Part shown: one piece after another, positions 26,220 to 36,032 of the stretch
Layout: the number at the start of each line of letters is the position of its first letter
Position numbering within the stretch: the stretch's first letter is position 1
Assembly (NCBI RefSeq): GCF_900114495.1
Contig: NZ_FOZI01000004.1
Coordinates: 248,001 to 312,000 of the forward strand
Length of the DNA: 64,000 nt
DNA from: Dyella sp. OK004
GTDB lineage: Bacteria; Pseudomonadota; Gammaproteobacteria; Xanthomonadales; Rhodanobacteraceae
Direction: 5' to 3'
Translations under genes and position numbers: made by a program
The notes under the pieces: generated by a model
What the model was told of the DNA's origin: nothing
Database searches by the model: none
Seen by the model: the letters and a program-made list of their open reading frames with translations, nothing else

Positions 26220-26852
26220 TCATACTTCAGCCTTGAACGTCTTGCCCAGCGCCGCACCTCGCCCCACGTAGTGCCGGAATAAATAGAACAGCGGCTGATA
26301 AGCCTGCGGATCGATGTGCTGGGTGCCAGGGACCACCACGTCAGCGTGTGCATGCACATGAATCACTTCGAGCTCGAAGATTGCGTAGCCTTCAGCGCTG
26401 TCGCACCAGGCGTCCAGTGGGCGAAAGAACTCCAGGCGAACGCGGGCCTCCAGTTGCAATGGACATTCGGCGATGCGTGGCGCGTTCACCGCACGCGCCT
26501 GTATCGCGTGCAGGCCGCCCAGGGCGAACTTGTCCGCTTCATGCCGATAGCCGTGTTTCCACGATGGCGGAGGGTTGCGTCCGGTGGTGGGCGCCAGGCG
26601 CTCAACGGCTTCATGCATGTCCTCGCTTGCGAGATTGAGTACGCATTCTCTTTCGCGCCTTAGATTGGCGAGCCCCTGGCCGCCGCCACTGAGGCCGATC
26701 ACCACGCGGTCCGCCAGCGCCCACGCCGAGGACATCGGTGTGATGTTGGCGGAGCCATCGGGATTGCGCGTGGTGATCAGCACCACCGGCGTGCCGAAAT
26801 AGAGAATGGAAGGGTGAATGACGAGCGTGTCGGGCGTGCGATACATGTCCAT
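26220..26852 (-). CDS. Flavin reductase-like (FMN-binding split barrel) protein
   Basis: A 210-residue protein starting MDMYRTPDTLVIHPSILYFG. The flavin reductase-like split-barrel domain is indicated by PVVLITTRNPDGSANITPMS (FMN-binding strand and loop), ADRVVIGLSGGGQGLANLRR and ECVLNLASEDM. This family binds FMN non-covalently and reduces flavin or is a one-component oxidoreductase. The gene is divergent from an ArsR regulator with 82 bp between starts, so control by that regulator is plausible. No signal peptide. Confidence 0.82.
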   Translation of the reverse strand: MDMYRTPDTLVIHPSILYFGTPVVLITTRNPDGSANITPMSSAWALADRVVIGLSGGGQGLANLRRERECVLNLASEDMHEAVERLAPTTGRNPPPSWKHGYRHEADKFALGGLHAIQARAVNAPRIAECPLQLEARVRLEFFRPLDAWCDSAEGYAIFELEVIHVHAHADVVVPGTQHIDPQAYQPLFYLFRHYVGRGAALGKTFKAEV

Positions 26853-26934
26853 GCCGACAGTGTGGTGCGCGGCGTCGCCCGATGTTTTGATACGGAGCGA
26901 AACGTTCTTCCAGCGCGCGGATTAGACTGTGCAC

Positions 26935-27645
26935 ATGAGAGACGCGACCTCATTGAATCGCTATCAGCTCGCCGAGGTGGGTGCCTTGCTGGCCGAACCC
27001 GCACGCGCCGCGATGCTGCTGTCGCTGTCGGATGGCACCTCGCGCCCCGCCGGTGAACTGGCCCGGGCAGCGGGTGTCGGTGCGGCGACGGCAAGTGCGC
27101 ACCTCAAGCGACTGCTGGAAGGCGGTTTGCTGGCGCTGCATGTGCAGGGGCGACATCGCTACTACCGGCTGGCCGACGACGATGTCGCGGCGATGCTCGA
27201 AGCCATGGCGATGCCGCGCACGAGTGGCGCGTCATTGCGTCCGGCCGGCGGCGGCCCCGCGGTGCGACGCGCGCGTACTTGCTATCGCCATCTCGCCGGC
27301 CAGCTAGGTGTGGCTTTCTGCGATGCCATGCTGGCGCGCGGTTATCTGCACGCAGCGAGTGAAGGTCTGCAGTTGTTGCCCGCGGGTGAGGAGGTTCTGG
27401 TTGAAGCAGGACTGGCGGTTGAAGGTGTTCATCAGTTGTCCCGCCTGCATGGACGCGGCTGCCTGGACTGGACCGAACGTCGCCTGCATATCGGCGGTCC
27501 GCTCGGCGTGGCGATGACGGCGGCGATGCTGGATGCAGGTTGGCTAAGGCGTGCCTCGCAGGGGCGGGCGCTGGTGCCGAGCGCGGATGGCTTGCGGCGC
27601 TTGGCTGGGCTGGGCGTGCGGCTGGGTGAGGCGGCGTTGCGCTGA
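26935..27645 (+). CDS. ArsR-family (winged-helix) transcriptional regulator
   Basis: A 236-residue protein, longer than classical ArsR repressors (~100). The N-terminal third is a winged helix (VGALLAEPARAAMLLSLSDG ... GVGAATASAHLKRLLEGGLL ... GRHRYYRLADDDVAAMLEAM). The rest is a larger domain with CYRHLAGQLGVAFCDAMLAR and GCLDWTERRLHIGGPLGVAM, seen in a group of long ArsR-type regulators. Cysteines at the domain junction could bind a ligand. It is divergent from the flavin reductase-like gene, its likely target. The ATG at 26935 is preferred to a GTG two codons upstream. Confidence 0.85.
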   Translation: MRDATSLNRYQLAEVGALLAEPARAAMLLSLSDGTSRPAGELARAAGVGAATASAHLKRLLEGGLLALHVQGRHRYYRLADDDVAAMLEAMAMPRTSGASLRPAGGGPAVRRARTCYRHLAGQLGVAFCDAMLARGYLHAASEGLQLLPAGEEVLVEAGLAVEGVHQLSRLHGRGCLDWTERRLHIGGPLGVAMTAAMLDAGWLRRASQGRALVPSADGLRRLAGLGVRLGEAALR

Positions 27646-27670
27646 GTGTGTTTTCTGGCGAGGCTGTCGC

Positions 27671-27720
27671 GAGCACCCACCCCTCACCCCAACCCTCTCC
27701 CCGAAGGGGAGAGGGAGTAG
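27671..27720 (-). repeat. Short CCCTCTCCCC/GGGGAGAGGG palindromic repeat
   Basis: The second copy (reverse orientation) of the unit at 7939-7984: CCCTCTCCCC at 27693-27702 and GGGGAGAGGG at 27706-27715, flanked by the same GTGAGGGGTGGGTGCTC sequence on the complementary strand. It lies between convergent genes and could act as a transcription stop. Confidence 0.75.
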
Positions 27721-27733
27721 GCGGGTTATCTTG

Positions 27734-28657
27734 TTACTGCGTCTTCTTGCGCCCGAACAGCTTGGAAATCGCGGCGCCAATCGCGGCGATACCGATGATC
27801 ACAAACTTCTTCAGCGCGAACAGCAACGCGCCGAGTTTGGCGAACAGGCCGGCCTTGGCCGCGATGCCGCCGGCGACCAGCGCGCCGATACCGTAAGCGG
27901 CGAGTTTGTCGGTGCTGGCGTTGTAGTCGGTGTAGCGCTGGCCCGCATCGAACTCGGTCATCTCCAGTACCTTGGGCATGTCCGCGCGCACCTGGGCCAA
28001 CTGATCCACGGGCGCTACCGCATTCAGCGACAGGTAGCCGCGGCGGCCGAGCACGCGGATGTCGTAGTTCAGCGAACCGGCTTCGCCCGCGCCGTCGGCC
28101 TTCTTGAAGCGGAGATTGCGCGCCCAGTACAGCTTATGGCTGGTCGAGTCGTAATGCGGCTGCTCGGCCCAGCCCACCAGTTCGATGGCGGGATAGCCTT
28201 GTTTGGCGCGTTCGGCGTTCTCATCCTTGGTCGACGCCTGCATGTCCTTGAGCATGTCGTCGTAGTTGATCTTCGCGGCGTCGGCGTCGGAAACGTAGCC
28301 TTCGTCGACGAAGGTCACCACCACCGCCCAGGCCTTGTCGTCCAGCAGCACGTGCATGTCAGTACTGGGCAGGATCATGCCGAGGACATCTTTGTCCGGC
28401 GGGTTGTTCCACAGACCGGAGAGCACACGCTGCGCGTCATTCGCGGAGAGGAAGCTGTAGCCCGGTTCGAGCTTGAGTGTGGCCTGCGCGCCGGGCACGG
28501 TGACGGTGCCGGTGGCGGGATGCAGCGCTTTGAGAAAAGATTCCGCGCTGCTGGGTGTCTCGGTGGCTGCGGGTTCGTCGGCGGGTGCGGCGAAGGCCGG
28601 CGTGTTCCATGCGAAGGCCGCCAGCAGGCCTAGTGCTGGCCATAACTTGCTTGTCAT
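27734..28657 (-). CDS. DUF2167 membrane protein
   Basis: A 307-residue protein with a signal peptide (LWPALGLLAAFAWNTPAFAA), a periplasmic domain of ~210 residues and a C-terminal hydrophobic region of two or three segments (IGALVAGGIAAKAGLFAKLG, ALLFALKKFVIIGIAAIGAA) ending in a basic KLFGRKKTQ tail. The order GTVTVPGAQATLKLEPGYSF, VLSGLWNNPPD-DVLGMILPS and WAVVVTFVDEGYVSDADAAK fits DUF2167, a common envelope family of unknown function. It stands alone on the minus strand, about 150 bp from the LysR gene. Confidence 0.85.
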   Translation of the reverse strand: MTSKLWPALGLLAAFAWNTPAFAAPADEPAATETPSSAESFLKALHPATGTVTVPGAQATLKLEPGYSFLSANDAQRVLSGLWNNPPDKDVLGMILPSTDMHVLLDDKAWAVVVTFVDEGYVSDADAAKINYDDMLKDMQASTKDENAERAKQGYPAIELVGWAEQPHYDSTSHKLYWARNLRFKKADGAGEAGSLNYDIRVLGRRGYLSLNAVAPVDQLAQVRADMPKVLEMTEFDAGQRYTDYNASTDKLAAYGIGALVAGGIAAKAGLFAKLGALLFALKKFVIIGIAAIGAAISKLFGRKKTQ

Positions 28658-28805
28658 AGTGAGTCCCTGAGTGTCGTCCGTGGATACGCGCTGTTGGATG
28701 GGGCGCGGACCGCCGTTCCCCCAATGGTGCGGCGGGTCAGGGGGCGTTTTATCAGGAGGGGTGGGGTTACGCCAGTCCTGGGTAGCGGCTTGATGCGCGG
28801 GCCCG

Positions 28806-29759
28806 CTATGCCACGGCGAGCAGCGGCTTCACATCACCGCTCGGCACGCCGCGTTGCGCATCGGCCAGCATGCGCGGCAGATGCTCCGCGACATAGTCGA
28901 TAAAGCTGCGCATGGCCGGTGTGTGGCCGTGCCGCGACGGGTAAACCGCATGCACATTGCCCGGGGGCAGGCTCCACGCCGGCAGTAGCGGCACCAGTTG
29001 GCCGCGCGCGATCGGCTCGCGGCAGATGAAGCGTGGCATCTGCGCTATGCCAAGGCCACCAGTCACCGCCTGATACAACACCTGAAGATCGTCGCTGATC
29101 AGGCTGGGGTGATGCTCGACGCGCTGCGCGTGACCGCTGGCATCGATCAGCGTCCAGAAGTGGCGACCCTCGGCGGAAATCACGCCGACGCTCGGCATGT
29201 CGCTCAGGTCGGCGGGCTGTTGCGGGGAGGCGATCCGGCGCAAGAGTTCGGGGCTCGCCACCAGCATCTGCGGGTCCATGCCAAAGCTGCGTACCACCAG
29301 ACTGGAATCCTGCACCGAGGCACGCACGCGGAACGCGATGTCGTAGCCATTCGCCACCACATCGACCTGGTGATGACACAGATCCAGATCGACCTGCACG
29401 TCTGGATGCTGGCGCAGGAAACCCACCAGCACCGGCGCCAACAATAGCTGCGCAAACATCACCGGGCAGGCGACGTGGATGCGCCCGCGCGGGATCGCCT
29501 GCGCGTCGTCGATCACCCGCTGTGCGCGATCGGCGGCAGCAAGCATCAGCCGGCATTGATCGTAATAACGTCGGCCGATTTCGGTGACATGGGAGCGACG
29601 GGTGGTGCGCTGGATCAGTCTCACGCCGAGATTTTCTTCCAATCGCGCGATGCGAAAACTCAATTGGGATTTGGCTACGCCTAGCGCGCGACTGGCTGCG
29701 GTGAAGCTGCCGTGCTCCACCACTTGAACGAAATAATGAATGTCGTTGAGGTCCTGCAT
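28806..29759 (-). CDS. LysR-family transcriptional regulator
   Basis: A 317-residue regulator with an N-terminal helix-turn-helix (DIHYFVQVVEHGSFTAASRA ... KSQLSFRIARLEENLGVRLI) and a C-terminal co-inducer domain (GRIHVACPVMFAQLLLAPVL, and VTGGLGIAQMPRF near residue 240). It resembles the AaeR/DmlR-like group with the DLNDIxYFxxVVExGSFTAA start. It is transcribed away from the decaheme cytochrome gene across a 258-bp region, the classical LysR arrangement. It may therefore control the outer-membrane electron-transfer genes, or may simply be a neighbour. Confidence 0.92.
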   Translation of the reverse strand: MQDLNDIHYFVQVVEHGSFTAASRALGVAKSQLSFRIARLEENLGVRLIQRTTRRSHVTEIGRRYYDQCRLMLAAADRAQRVIDDAQAIPRGRIHVACPVMFAQLLLAPVLVGFLRQHPDVQVDLDLCHHQVDVVANGYDIAFRVRASVQDSSLVVRSFGMDPQMLVASPELLRRIASPQQPADLSDMPSVGVISAEGRHFWTLIDASGHAQRVEHHPSLISDDLQVLYQAVTGGLGIAQMPRFICREPIARGQLVPLLPAWSLPPGNVHAVYPSRHGHTPAMRSFIDYVAEHLPRMLADAQRGVPSGDVKPLLAVA

Positions 29760-30017
29760 GTCCCTGGTCCCCTTGGCGATATGCCGCTTTTTTCAGGCTA
29801 CTCCAAGCTTTGGCGGGCTGAATGACGCGCCGCGACATATCGCGATTGTTCTCTGATCCTGGACATTCATTTTCAAAGACAGGGCTTATTCCGCCTCTGA
29901 CAAGGGTGAATACTCCGACGAGGTGCTGTGCCGACATCGGTTGCAAGGTGGATCGCCGGTGAGGGGCGATGAGGTCGACACAGGCGCCTCTTCACGCTAG
30001 CCAAGGGGTTTCAAGCC

Positions 30018-31133
30018 ATGCGTGCGAAGTCAATCTGGCTCGCCCCGCTGTCGTCTGCGGTCTTGCTGTTTGTCGCCATGTGCCTGGTGTGCTGGTCGCC
30101 GGTGATGTGGGCGCAGCAGACGGCGTCGAGCAGTTCGAGCGGCCTGAGCCAGAGCGATATCGCGCGCATGCTGCCGGCCACCGACATGGGCGCGAACGAT
30201 GCGCGCAACCGCGACCCGCATCTGCGGCCGGTGAGCGACAACCCCGCCACGCCGTTTGATGCCGCAACGGTGCCGAAGAACCCGCTCGCGCCAAACGCGG
30301 ATGCCGTTGGCGCCAAGACCTGTATCGCCTGCCACGCACTGGAGAATGTGCAGGCCTCGCACTCTTTGCACGTCGCTTCGTTCCGCGCCGGTGCGGCCAA
30401 CACGGGTCCGCAGGCTGCCTGTGAGAGCTGCCATGGCCCGGGCTCTGATCACGCCAAGAACCCCACGGCACCGGGTTCGATCATCGCTTTCACCCATGAC
30501 GCCAAGACGTCCGCACAGACACAGACTGCGGTGTGCCTGGGCTGCCATGCCGGCGGTGCGCGGCAGCACTGGCTGGGTTCGGTGCACGAGAACCGCGGTA
30601 TGTCCTGCACCGATTGCCACAACCCGATGGCGCGGCAATCGCCGGAGGGCGCGCTGGCCAAGCCCTCCATCAATGAGGTCTGCGCGAGTTGCCACCAGGA
30701 CATCCGCGCCAAGTTCAACCGCCGCTCGCATATGCCGCTGCCGGAAGGGCAGATGGCCTGCACCGATTGCCACAACCCGCACGGCACCATCACCAAGCCG
30801 CTGCTGAAGACCGATACGGTCAACGAGACTTGCTACACCTGCCACGCCGAGAAACGCGGGCCGTTCCTGTTCGAGCATGCGCCAGTGCGGCAGAACTGCC
30901 TCAACTGCCACGACGTGCATGGCTCCAATCAGCAGACCTTGTTGGTCGCGCCGGTTCCCATGTTGTGCCAGCAGTGCCACACCATGACGCGGCACCCGAA
31001 CGATCTGCAGACCACCAACGGATTGGGCACGGGGATGTCGCCCGACGAACGGATCATGGGGCGCGGCTGCCTGACCTGCCACACCAACATCCATGGCTCC
31101 AACAACCCCTCCGGTCCCAAGTTCCACAAGTGA
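30018..31133 (+). CDS. Decaheme c-type cytochrome, MtrA/PioA/DmsE family
   Basis: A 371-residue periplasmic cytochrome. After a signal peptide/anchor (residues 10-32) and a Ser-rich linker it carries exactly ten CxxCH haem sites: C102, C135, C173, C197, C222, C248, C272, C294, C317 and C351 (first Cys of each). This haem number, the ~335-residue mature length and the CTDCHNP repeats match MtrA/PioA/DmsE proteins, which form a wire of haems inside an outer-membrane barrel and carry electrons between periplasm and cell surface. The next gene encodes that barrel 12 bp later. The direction of flow (metal reduction, or Fe(II)/electrode oxidation) cannot be told from the sequence. Confidence 0.95.
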   Translation: MRAKSIWLAPLSSAVLLFVAMCLVCWSPVMWAQQTASSSSSGLSQSDIARMLPATDMGANDARNRDPHLRPVSDNPATPFDAATVPKNPLAPNADAVGAKTCIACHALENVQASHSLHVASFRAGAANTGPQAACESCHGPGSDHAKNPTAPGSIIAFTHDAKTSAQTQTAVCLGCHAGGARQHWLGSVHENRGMSCTDCHNPMARQSPEGALAKPSINEVCASCHQDIRAKFNRRSHMPLPEGQMACTDCHNPHGTITKPLLKTDTVNETCYTCHAEKRGPFLFEHAPVRQNCLNCHDVHGSNQQTLLVAPVPMLCQQCHTMTRHPNDLQTTNGLGTGMSPDERIMGRGCLTCHTNIHGSNNPSGPKFHK

Positions 31134-31145
31134 GGGAGAGGGAAC

Positions 31146-33749
31146 ATGAGCAAGCGCCAGCTCCAACTCCTTCCCTTGATGCTGCTGAGCCTGGCGCTCT
31201 CCAGCATGGCGGCCGCACAAGTTGCCGATGGCAGCGACACCATGCGCGTGGGCGACATGCAGTACGGCAATGCACTCGACCCGCGCGGCTGGACGCCAGT
31301 GATGGCACCTGGGCAGGAAGGTTTCTCGTGGTTGCATGCGGGCATGCTGCGCACGCCGACCGGCGCGCTCTACCCCTATCCGCGGGACGCCAGTGAGACG
31401 CCGCTATCCGCGGGGAGCGACTGGACCTACTGGGGCCTGCTGCAACTGGGCTACATCCATCTCAACGGCGACAAGAACGCTGAGTTCTTCCGCCAGTACA
31501 GCGACTGGAAGAGCGGCTTCGCGCTCGGCTACTTCACACTGAACTTCGATAACCGGCGCACCGGACAGTACGTGGAATTCCGTGGCAGCCGCATCAGCGA
31601 CAACGACCAGTACTACCGCTTGCGCGCCGGCAAGTACGGCAGTTACAAGCTGGAAGCGTTCTATCGCGACATGCCGCATACGGTGTCGACCAATGCGTAC
31701 CCGATCTGGAACGGCATCGGTAGCACCAACCTCACCTTGCCGGCCTCGCTCACACCGGGCGGCAGTACGCCGGCGCAGATTGCCGCCGCGTCGGCCGCGG
31801 CACCTCGCCGCAACATCGGGCTCACGCGCACCCGTACGGGTCTGTCGCTGGAAGGTGAGCTGTATCGCGGCTGGGTGGGTTCGGCGGCGATCAGCAATGA
31901 AGAGCGCAAAGGTACGCGGCTATGGGGCGGGCCGATGTTCTTCGCCTTCGGCGGCCTGGCCGGCGGCGTCAACGAGACGGTACGGCCGATCGATTTCTCC
32001 ACTACCGACATTAATCTGAGCCTGCGCAAGGTCGGCAAGGTGTGGCGCTTCGTGGGCACCTATAACGGCTCGTTCTTCCGCAATCACAAGGATCACCTGG
32101 ACTACCAGAGTCCGTTCCAGCTGCAGAACGTATTGGGCCTGCCGCAAGTGGCCAATATCTATCAGGGCGAGTACTCGCTAGAGCCGAACAACGACTACCA
32201 CAACCTGCGCCTGGACCTGTCGCGCGAACTGAAATGGAACGGCCAGTTTAACGTCGCCGCGGCGTGGGGCACCATGCGCCAGAACGATGCGCTGCGTCCG
32301 CCGGTCACCTGCAGCGGCGTGATAGGTATCGACATGACGCCGATCGGCGGCCCCAACTACACCGTGCCCTGCGGCAACTGGAACACTACCGCGGCGCTGT
32401 CGCAGAAGAATGCCAACGCGCGCATCGACACTGGACTGTTCGACGCGCGGGTGAATTTTCATCCGAGCACAAACTTCGGCTGGCACGCCGGCCTGCGCTG
32501 GTACAAGGAAGACAACAAGACCCGTTATCTCGCCTACAACCCGCTCACTGGTCAGTACGGCTACATCTCCGAGAACGGCTCGCAGGGCAGCATCGTGCCG
32601 GGCGAGACTGGCATCTTCGATCCGCGCAATCCGCTGTACTGGTCGTCCAACGTCACTGTGCGCAACGTGCCGTATGGCTATACCGACACCTTGTTCGAAC
32701 TGGGCAGCGACTGGCAGTTCGGGCGGCACGACAGTCTCGGTGTTACCTACACCTTCGACTACAACGAACCGAAATACCGCGAGCGCAAGCGGGTGGATGA
32801 ACATCGCATCAAGATCGCCTGGGTATCCCGCTCACTCGGCGATGCCACCATCCGTGCCAGCTACGAATACGCGCAGCGGCGAGGTGGCCACTACAACTAC
32901 GACCCCTACACACAGTTTTTCTCCGAGTCGCTGCCGGGCTTCGTCGACCCCGCCACCGGCCTGCCGGCGCATACCGTGGCCGACATGCGCAAGTACGATC
33001 TCTCGGACCGCAACGAGAGCAAGGCGCGAGTGATCGTGACCTATCCGTTCGGCGACGCCACCACGGTGTCAGCCACGTTCTACGGCAATCGCGACAACTA
33101 CAGCACCTTGATCGGCCGGCAGAACACGCAAAGCACCGGCTCCACTTTGCAGTGGGACTGGCAGCCATCGCCGCGCACCACCGCCAGCGCGTATCTCGGC
33201 ATCGAGACCTCGCGCATGGGTATAGCCAACGTGGGCGACTCCGACGCCGCTGATAACGGCGCCGGTCTCGGCACGCCAGGCCAGACCAACCCGAACCTCG
33301 GTGGCCCGCTGTATCCGTATGCCAACCAATGGTGGGAGTTCGACCGCGAGCGCAACACCAACGCCGGTTTCACGCTCACTCACGACTTCGGCCGCGTGCG
33401 CACGGACCTCAGCTACAACTACAGCGGATCGCTGGGCCATGTCGGCTACAACTACGCCACCATCGGTGCGCTCGCCTATCGCGGGCCCGGCGCTGCGGCG
33501 GCCGCTGGCGATGGCTTCCCCGACAACAAATATCGCAGCAACACGCTCGACCTGGGCATCAACTTCGACTTCACCCGCCGCTTCGGCATGCGCCTGTTCG
33601 GCCGCCACGAAACCGGCAGCTTCACCGACTGGCATTACCTGGGCCTCGACCAGACGCTCAGTTACGGTTCGCGGATCTACACCGACAAGGGGCCGCAACG
33701 CAGTTACAGCGTGACCCTGCTCGGTGCCATGTTCAACGTGAAGCTATGA
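31146..33749 (+). CDS. MtrB/PioB-family outer-membrane beta-barrel
   Basis: An 867-residue protein: a signal peptide ([18 protein letters not shown]) and a long beta-barrel with alternating aromatic/polar strands, such as [26 protein letters not shown]-like strands, [19 protein letters not shown] and the closing strand ending [14 protein letters not shown]. The early segment [20 protein letters not shown] and its position directly after the decaheme gene identify it as the MtrB/PioB partner that sheathes the decaheme cytochrome. It is longer than Shewanella MtrB (~700) and closer to PioB. No N-terminal CxxC is present, again as in PioB rather than MtrB. The C-terminus does not end in Phe. Confidence 0.92.
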   Translation: MSKRQLQLLPLMLLSLALSSMAAAQVADGSDTMRVGDMQYGNALDPRGWTPVMAPGQEGFSWLHAGMLRTPTGALYPYPRDASETPLSAGSDWTYWGLLQLGYIHLNGDKNAEFFRQYSDWKSGFALGYFTLNFDNRRTGQYVEFRGSRISDNDQYYRLRAGKYGSYKLEAFYRDMPHTVSTNAYPIWNGIGSTNLTLPASLTPGGSTPAQIAAASAAAPRRNIGLTRTRTGLSLEGELYRGWVGSAAISNEERKGTRLWGGPMFFAFGGLAGGVNETVRPIDFSTTDINLSLRKVGKVWRFVGTYNGSFFRNHKDHLDYQSPFQLQNVLGLPQVANIYQGEYSLEPNNDYHNLRLDLSRELKWNGQFNVAAAWGTMRQNDALRPPVTCSGVIGIDMTPIGGPNYTVPCGNWNTTAALSQKNANARIDTGLFDARVNFHPSTNFGWHAGLRWYKEDNKTRYLAYNPLTGQYGYISENGSQGSIVPGETGIFDPRNPLYWSSNVTVRNVPYGYTDTLFELGSDWQFGRHDSLGVTYTFDYNEPKYRERKRVDEHRIKIAWVSRSLGDATIRASYEYAQRRGGHYNYDPYTQFFSESLPGFVDPATGLPAHTVADMRKYDLSDRNESKARVIVTYPFGDATTVSATFYGNRDNYSTLIGRQNTQSTGSTLQWDWQPSPRTTASAYLGIETSRMGIANVGDSDAADNGAGLGTPGQTNPNLGGPLYPYANQWWEFDRERNTNAGFTLTHDFGRVRTDLSYNYSGSLGHVGYNYATIGALAYRGPGAAAAAGDGFPDNKYRSNTLDLGINFDFTRRFGMRLFGRHETGSFTDWHYLGLDQTLSYGSRIYTDKGPQRSYSVTLLGAMFNVKL

Positions 33750-33762
33750 GGAGGGTGCCGGC

Positions 33763-34488
33763 ATGACTCGCTTCCGTCCGTTTGCCCTGCTCATCACCGG
33801 TGGGCTGCTTGCAGGCTTCGTCATGGTCGACGTGCGTGCGCAGGATGCGCCAGCCTCCGCCGCGACTGCCGCAGCACATCCCGTGCCGATGCTCGACTTG
33901 CGCAAACAGGCGCCTGTGCAGGGCAACCCGCAGGCTGGTGCCGACAAGGCGGCGGTCTGCGGTGCGTGCCATGGGCCACAGGGCATCGCCATCGCGCCGA
34001 ACTTTCCGAATCTCGCCGGGCAGTCCCCCACCTATCTGTATGTGCAGTTGAAGGCGTTCAAGGAAGGGCAGCGCAGCGATCCCGTCATGACCGGCCAGGC
34101 GGCACCGCTGAGCGATGAAGATATGCGCGATCTCGCGGCGTACTACGCATCGCTCCCCGCCAAACCTGCCGGCAAGGCCGACGCCAGTTCGCGTGGTGGG
34201 CAGCTTTATCTAAGCGGCGATCCGGTGAAGGGCATTCCACCGTGCCAGGGTTGCCACGGACCCGTTGGGCAAGGGCCGCAGCCGAGATGGAGCAGCGCAC
34301 CGCAGCCCGCGTGGCACACCTTCCCGCGTCTCGAAGGCCAGTCCTCGATCTACGTCGGCAAAGTGCTGGGCGACTACAAAAGCGGCACGCGCGGCGGAAG
34401 CACCAACGGCAAGGTAATGCAGGGTGTCGTCGAAAGTCTCGACGACACGGACATCCAGGCCCTGTCCACCTACATCAATACGTTGTAG
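33763..34488 (+). CDS. Dihaem cytochrome c (c4-like) of the electron conduit
   Basis: A 241-residue periplasmic cytochrome with a signal peptide ([20 protein letters not shown]) and two tandem class I cytochrome c domains: CGACH (66-70) and CQGCH (161-165), with likely Met ligands in SDPVMTG and GKVMQG. This is the cytochrome c4 layout. It starts 13 bp after the barrel gene and probably shuttles electrons between the decaheme conduit and inner-membrane complexes, taking the place that PioC or small tetrahaem cytochromes hold in other systems. Its TAG stop is part of a REP element. Confidence 0.93.
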   Translation: MTRFRPFALLITGGLLAGFVMVDVRAQDAPASAATAAAHPVPMLDLRKQAPVQGNPQAGADKAAVCGACHGPQGIAIAPNFPNLAGQSPTYLYVQLKAFKEGQRSDPVMTGQAAPLSDEDMRDLAAYYASLPAKPAGKADASSRGGQLYLSGDPVKGIPPCQGCHGPVGQGPQPRWSSAPQPAWHTFPRLEGQSSIYVGKVLGDYKSGTRGGSTNGKVMQGVVESLDDTDIQALSTYINTL

Positions 34489-34598
34489 GAGCGCACCCTG
34501 TGCGCGAAAGCCCTGCAAAGCAGGGCCTCTTTGTCATGAACACGGCCAGGAAAACAGCCCTGCTCTGCAGGGCTTTCGCGCACAGGGTGCGCTCCTAC
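34485..34598. repeat. REP doublet (GTAG type) between convergent genes
   Basis: Two inverted arms of about 32 bp, each beginning GTAGGAGCGCACC and continuing CTGTGCGCGAAAGCCCTGC, at 34485-34526 and 34557-34598. The outer GTAG of each arm supplies the stop codon of a flanking gene (cytochrome c4 on +, dbpA on -). The same core is at 61480-61506. It resembles the GTAG-type REP (SMAG) elements of Stenotrophomonas. Confidence 0.9.
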
Positions 34599-35983
34599 AG
34601 AGGGCGCACGCGGAAGTTGCGGCCTTTGATCTTGCCGACGCGCAGGCGCTCCAGTGCCTTGTTTGCCAGATCACGCTGGATGGCCACATAAGCGCGCGTG
34701 GCAAACACGTCGATCTTGCCGATGGTCTCGGCCTTCAATCCCGCGTCGCCGGTGAGCGCGCCGAGGATATCGCCGGGGCGCAGCTTGTCCTGGCGGCCAG
34801 CGTCGATCACCAGCGTTTTCATCGGCGCCAGGTGCAACGTCTTGCCGCGCGGCGCACCGACTTTCAGCGGATGCCAGGCCAGCGGCTTGCCGGTCATCTC
34901 TTCGATATTCGCGGCTTTGGGTCGTTCGCGCGGCGTGCATAGCGTGATCGCCAGGCCGGGCTGGCCAGCACGGCCAGTGCGGCCGATGCGGTGCGTATGC
35001 GTATCCGGATCATGCGCGATGTCGTAGCTGATCACCTGCGGCAACGCGGTGATATCGAGACCGCGCGCGGCAACATCGGTAGCGACCAGGATCGAGCAAC
35101 TGCGGTTGGCGAAACGCACCAGCACTTCGTCACGATCGCGCTGCTCCATGTCGCCGTGCAAGGCGAGTGCGGAGAAACCGCGCTTGTCCAGTTCTTCCGC
35201 CACGGCATCCACATCGCGGCGCATATTGCAGAACACCAGAGCGTGGCCGGCCCGCTCTTCGCCGACATGTTCCTTCACCAGCAGCTGCGCGAGCGCGTCG
35301 ATCTTCTGTGCGGGATCGACTTCGTGGAAACGCTGCTCGATGGTCACCTCGTCATGCGGCGTCTCCACCGTGACTTCGACGGGTTCGTTCTGCATGCGCT
35401 GACTGATCGCGCGGATCTCGTCCGGATACGTCGCCGAGAACAGCAGCGTCTGATGATGCTTGGCGATGCGGCTGACGATGTCTTCGATGGCTTCAGAGAA
35501 GCCCATGTCGAGCATGCGGTCCGCCTCGTCCAGCACCAGTATCTTGATGCCGCCACCATGCAGACTGCCGCGCTTCAGATGCTCCTGCACCCGGCCCGGC
35601 GTGCCCACCACGATATGCGGATCATGCGTCAGCGACGCCAGCTGCGGCCCCAGCGGCATGCCGCCGCACAGCGTCAGCAACTTCACATTGGGGATATTCG
35701 CGGCCAGCTTGCGGATCGCCTTGCTCACCTGATCCGCGAGCTCGCGCGTGGGGCACAGCACCAGTGTCTGCAAACGGATGGTGTCCACATCCAGTGCCTG
35801 CAACAGCCCTAGCCCGAACGCCGCTGTCTTGCCGCTACCCGTGCGCGCCTGTGCGATGACGTCGCGCCCTTCCAGGATCGGTGGCAGACTCTCGGCCTGT
35901 ACAGGCGTCATATCCGCATAGCCCAGGGTTTCCAGGCTGGCAAGCAGGGCGGGTTTGAGGGGGAGGGTGCTGAAGGCGGTCAT
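34595..35983 (-). CDS. dbpA: ATP-dependent RNA helicase DbpA
   Basis: A 462-residue DEAD-box helicase that acts in 50S ribosome assembly by binding 23S rRNA hairpin 92. The motifs in order are ARTGSGKT (46-53), PTRELA, GTPGR, VLDEADRMLDMGF, SATYP, ATDVAARGLD and HRIGRTGRAG. The C-terminal ~70-residue RNA-recognition domain (KTLVIDAGRQDKLRPGDILG ... GRNFRVRPL) is diagnostic for DbpA. The ATG at 35983 is preferred because the upstream extension is basic and unlike the family. The stop codon TAG lies in the REP arm. Cytosolic. Confidence 0.95.
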   Translation of the reverse strand: MTAFSTLPLKPALLASLETLGYADMTPVQAESLPPILEGRDVIAQARTGSGKTAAFGLGLLQALDVDTIRLQTLVLCPTRELADQVSKAIRKLAANIPNVKLLTLCGGMPLGPQLASLTHDPHIVVGTPGRVQEHLKRGSLHGGGIKILVLDEADRMLDMGFSEAIEDIVSRIAKHHQTLLFSATYPDEIRAISQRMQNEPVEVTVETPHDEVTIEQRFHEVDPAQKIDALAQLLVKEHVGEERAGHALVFCNMRRDVDAVAEELDKRGFSALALHGDMEQRDRDEVLVRFANRSCSILVATDVAARGLDITALPQVISYDIAHDPDTHTHRIGRTGRAGQPGLAITLCTPRERPKAANIEEMTGKPLAWHPLKVGAPRGKTLHLAPMKTLVIDAGRQDKLRPGDILGALTGDAGLKAETIGKIDVFATRAYVAIQRDLANKALERLRVGKIKGRNFRVRPL

Positions 35984-36032
35984 GCGACATGATCGCATCT
36001 GTGGCGTGAGAAGTCTTGGCGAGCGGGGGTTG

